DNA from: Bog-532 sp963805255
GTDB taxonomy: Bacteria; Actinomycetota; Actinomycetes; Streptosporangiales; Streptosporangiaceae
Reading direction: 5' to 3'
Assembly: GCA_963805255.1 (NCBI GenBank)
Contig: CAWDTK010000011.1
Coordinates: forward strand, 124,001 to 188,000
DNA length: 64,000 bases
This document shows positions 62,335-64,000 of the stretch, piece by piece; positions within the stretch are counted from its first letter, which is position 1; each line of letters opens with the position of its first letter. The notes beneath the pieces were generated by a model. The model was not told the DNA's origin, did not search any database, and was given only the letters and a program-made list of their open reading frames with translations. The position numbers and the translations under genes are program-made.

Positions 62335-62849
62335 CCGAGAGTCAGGAGACTCCCCGCGCACGACAGGAGCGGTAAGCACAGGACAGGACGCCGCCTGACT
62401 CCATGGGAACCCCCATGCGATGCTGACCCCGCCGAGGGGGCAGGCAGGGGTCAAGCGCCCTTATCCCCCGCCTATGCGTTCGCATTCAGCCTACGACCAG
62501 CACTGTTCGGCATATCGGTCGCGGCGGCCAATATAGCCGCCAGATTTCGGCCGCGCCGTGAACAAAATATCGACCTGCGGTTTCTGCTCTGGCTCTCCCA
62601 AGGCGGCGCTGGACGGCCGCTAGCACGGCCCCAGGGCACCGGGGTGTCTGGCCGACTGGTGCGGGCGAGCTACCCGAGGGCGACGGCGCGGGCGAGCTGC
62701 TCGGCGGCCCTCTGCTCGACGCTATATCCAGTCGCCAAGGCCGCCAGCTCAGCCGCGATCAGCCCCGCCCGCGGCCAGCTCAGCCGATGCGCCGTCCCGC
62801 TAGACGTGCCTTGCGGGCATACACGCCTCGCGGCAGAGCCAGGCGAACT
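62335..62849. other. Non-coding or degraded stretch
   Basis: No gene supported. A short hairpin GGCGGC-CAATATA-GCCGCC occurs near 62527-62545. On the minus strand a short frame (LIAAELAALATGYSVEQRAA, 62670-62790) looks protein-like but has no start of its own. Confidence 0.4.
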
Positions 62850-63134
62850 CGTCGGAGTAGGACCCGCGCCGAGACAGAGGCCAAGTCTGACGAAGCCGAA
62901 GGATGGGAAGCACCCGTGCCGCTGTCCGTGGTCCCGTCGCTGCCGTCCTTCCCGTCCGGTGTCTTCCCGCCGTTGCTGGAGGCGGAGGTGACGGCGCTCG
63001 CCGAGTCCACCCAGGTGCCGCGGGACCTGCCCGCCATGATGGCCCTCGGAGTGCTCGCGGCAGCTTGCGGGGGCCGTGCCGTCGTCCAGATCAAGCCAGG
63101 CTGGCGTGATCCACTGAACCTGATATCGCGATGA
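62850..63134 (+). pseudogene. DUF3987 (primase/helicase-like) N-terminal fragment
   Basis: Encodes EGWEAPVPLSVVPSLPSFPS, EVTALAESTQVPRDLPAMMA, LGVLAAACGGRAVVQIKPGW, RDPLNL. This is the conserved entry to DUF3987 ATPases of mobile elements (…P.PFP…..ESTQ.P.DLP…AL..L..A.GG…V…W.EPLNLYT). It stops before the P-loop. Truncated; the start is unclear. Confidence 0.65.
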
Positions 63135-63213
63135 CGGTCTACGCCGCGGACGTGGCCGCCGTGGTGTCACCGTCGGTCTTGATTCCAGTACGCTTGCGTG
63201 GCATCTTTTTGGC

Positions 63214-63564
63214 ATGGGGGGTTTGATACTGGCTGCGGCGCATCAACAGGGCCCGGTTGTGAGGTCCTACGTCGCAAGCCAAATGTTCTGGGTCGGAATC
63301 CTGCTCACCGTTGCAGTTGGTTTTTTCTTCCGGCGGGCTCTGCTCATACTGTTTCTCCTCGCCTTAATCGGGTCGGGCCTGGTTCGGAAGTTGGCGACAG
63401 CCCTCCACGCTCATTCCGCTTCGGCGACCTACCTGATCATCCTCATAATCGGCATCGCAGCCGGGCTGTTTATCGGACAGAGACGCGGGCTTAGGCTGCT
63501 GGGCGACAACGAATACGTAACTCGCGTTCGAAATATCCGGGAGAACGTCACCCGCTTGTTCTAG
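63214..63564 (+). CDS. Small membrane protein of unknown function
   Basis: 116 residues with about three helices (MFWVGILLTVAVGFFF, ALLILFLLALIGSGLV, ATYLIILIIGIAAGLFIG) and a basic C-terminus (GDNEYVTRVRNIRENVTRLF). The base composition is less GC-rich than the neighbours, suggesting transfer. No family recognised; no strong ribosome site. Confidence 0.5.
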   Translation: MGGLILAAAHQQGPVVRSYVASQMFWVGILLTVAVGFFFRRALLILFLLALIGSGLVRKLATALHAHSASATYLIILIIGIAAGLFIGQRRGLRLLGDNEYVTRVRNIRENVTRLF

Positions 63565-63579
63565 GCTGGGTCGGCCTGG

Positions 63580-63975
63580 CATACCGGGGGTTCACCGCGC
63601 CTACGGGGACGGACATCCTGCCGGACACTCCTGCTGGATACCAGGAATCCGAGAATCTGAGCAACGGCATGCCGTCGGTGCCGACCTGGGCCGGGTTCCT
63701 GGCGTCGGTGACGAACGAGACCGGCATCCCCGTGACGATCACGACGGTAACCGTCGGCCAGTCCTATCCGGGTGGCGCGGACGAGCCAGAGCTGAATTAC
63801 CCGATGCCTGGCGGCGCGGTCCTACGGGAACCCCGGCCACACGTACTACTACGCCAACACGTTCAACATCGGCCAGGCGGAGGGCGGCCAGCCATTCATC
63901 CGGTGTCGATACCGACATTTGAGGCCGGATCGTGCGCAGCCGGATTTCAGGAGGGCCAGAGCTGAGGGCGCGTGA
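63580..63975 (+). pseudogene. Unknown protein fragment, probable frameshift
   Basis: Frame 1 (from about 63580): YRGFTAPTGTDILPDTPAGY, QESENLSNGMPSVPTWAGFL, ASVTNETGIPVTITTVTVGQ, SYPGGADEPELNYPMPGGA. Near 63820 another frame continues SYGNPGHTYYYANTFNIGQA, EGGQPFIRCRYRHLRP and stops at 63975. The two parts together look like one exported or structural protein; no family recognised and no clear start. Confidence 0.4.
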
Positions 63976-64000
63976 TCAGTCCGTGCCATACAGAAGCTTG

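Noticed and set aside
62670..63215. Minus-strand gene of 181 codons
   Set aside because: Most of it is antisense to the recognisable DUF3987 fragment. Only the last 40 codons look protein-like, and they have no start.

Overview
The window is GC-rich, densely packed actinobacterial DNA. A SepH septation gene, an isocitrate lyase next to a RamB/PrpR-type short-chain acyl regulator, a LAL-type LuxR regulator, a Nei-type glycosylase with the MPEGDTVW start, an actinobacterial HemK paralogue and remnants of a Streptomyces-type integrative element (AICE) all point to a filamentous or Streptosporangiales-like actinomycete. The order and genus are inference; no rRNA or tRNA gene was seen.

Layout. 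1-10 kb: accessory DNA with a Nudix hydrolase, a membrane-protein gene split by a complete ISAs1-family element, a VOC protein, a large LuxR regulator, an IS1380-family element and an acyl-CoA dehydrogenase remnant. 8-27 kb: mostly chromosomal housekeeping or peripheral genes: the acyl regulator divergent from aceA, an MMPL transporter, sepH, a PEBP lipoprotein, a low-complexity anchored protein ending in a 15-bp minisatellite, nei, ftsH, a HemK-like methyltransferase, a Tat-exported polysaccharide deacetylase and an acyl-CoA ligase. 27-30 kb: a recombinase relic, then a STAND/TPR gene with tandem repeat arrays on both sides. 30.5-39.8 kb: an apparent operon for urea or guanidine use (permease, two DUF1989 proteins, biotin-dependent urea/guanidine carboxylase, allophanate hydrolase, TetR regulator). 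The allophanate hydrolase has lost most of its C-terminal domain. 39.9-45.2 kb: a CarH/LitR-like B12-binding MerR regulator divergent from a lipid-modification operon (FAD oxidoreductase, DUF1365, cyclopropane-type SAM methyltransferase, SDR, truncated SRPBCC). 45.3-46.5 kb: glgC.

47.4-55.3 kb is a decayed AICE. It starts at what looks like the displaced 3' end of the RNase P RNA gene. It holds small transfer genes and an FtsK/TraB-type translocase gene carrying frameshifts and two in-frame stops. It is also a nest of insertions: an IS5-family relic itself interrupted by a 92-bp MITE with perfect 14-bp ends and an 8-bp target duplication, a full group II intron with its reverse transcriptase, an IS4-family fragment, and the 3' relic of a second group II intron. 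55.7-58.7 kb carries a sulfatase and a DUF1269-like membrane protein. 59.4-62.3 kb is a compact five-gene unit of a small serine recombinase followed by four Cys-rich/zinc-ribbon proteins. The right end is fragments, including a DUF3987 primase-like start.

Several genes contain single-base frameshifts that leave conserved sequence on both sides. In the AICE these sit beside point nonsense mutations and truncations, so decay is likely there. In the 9-14 kb chromosomal genes, sequencing or assembly indels are an equally good explanation.
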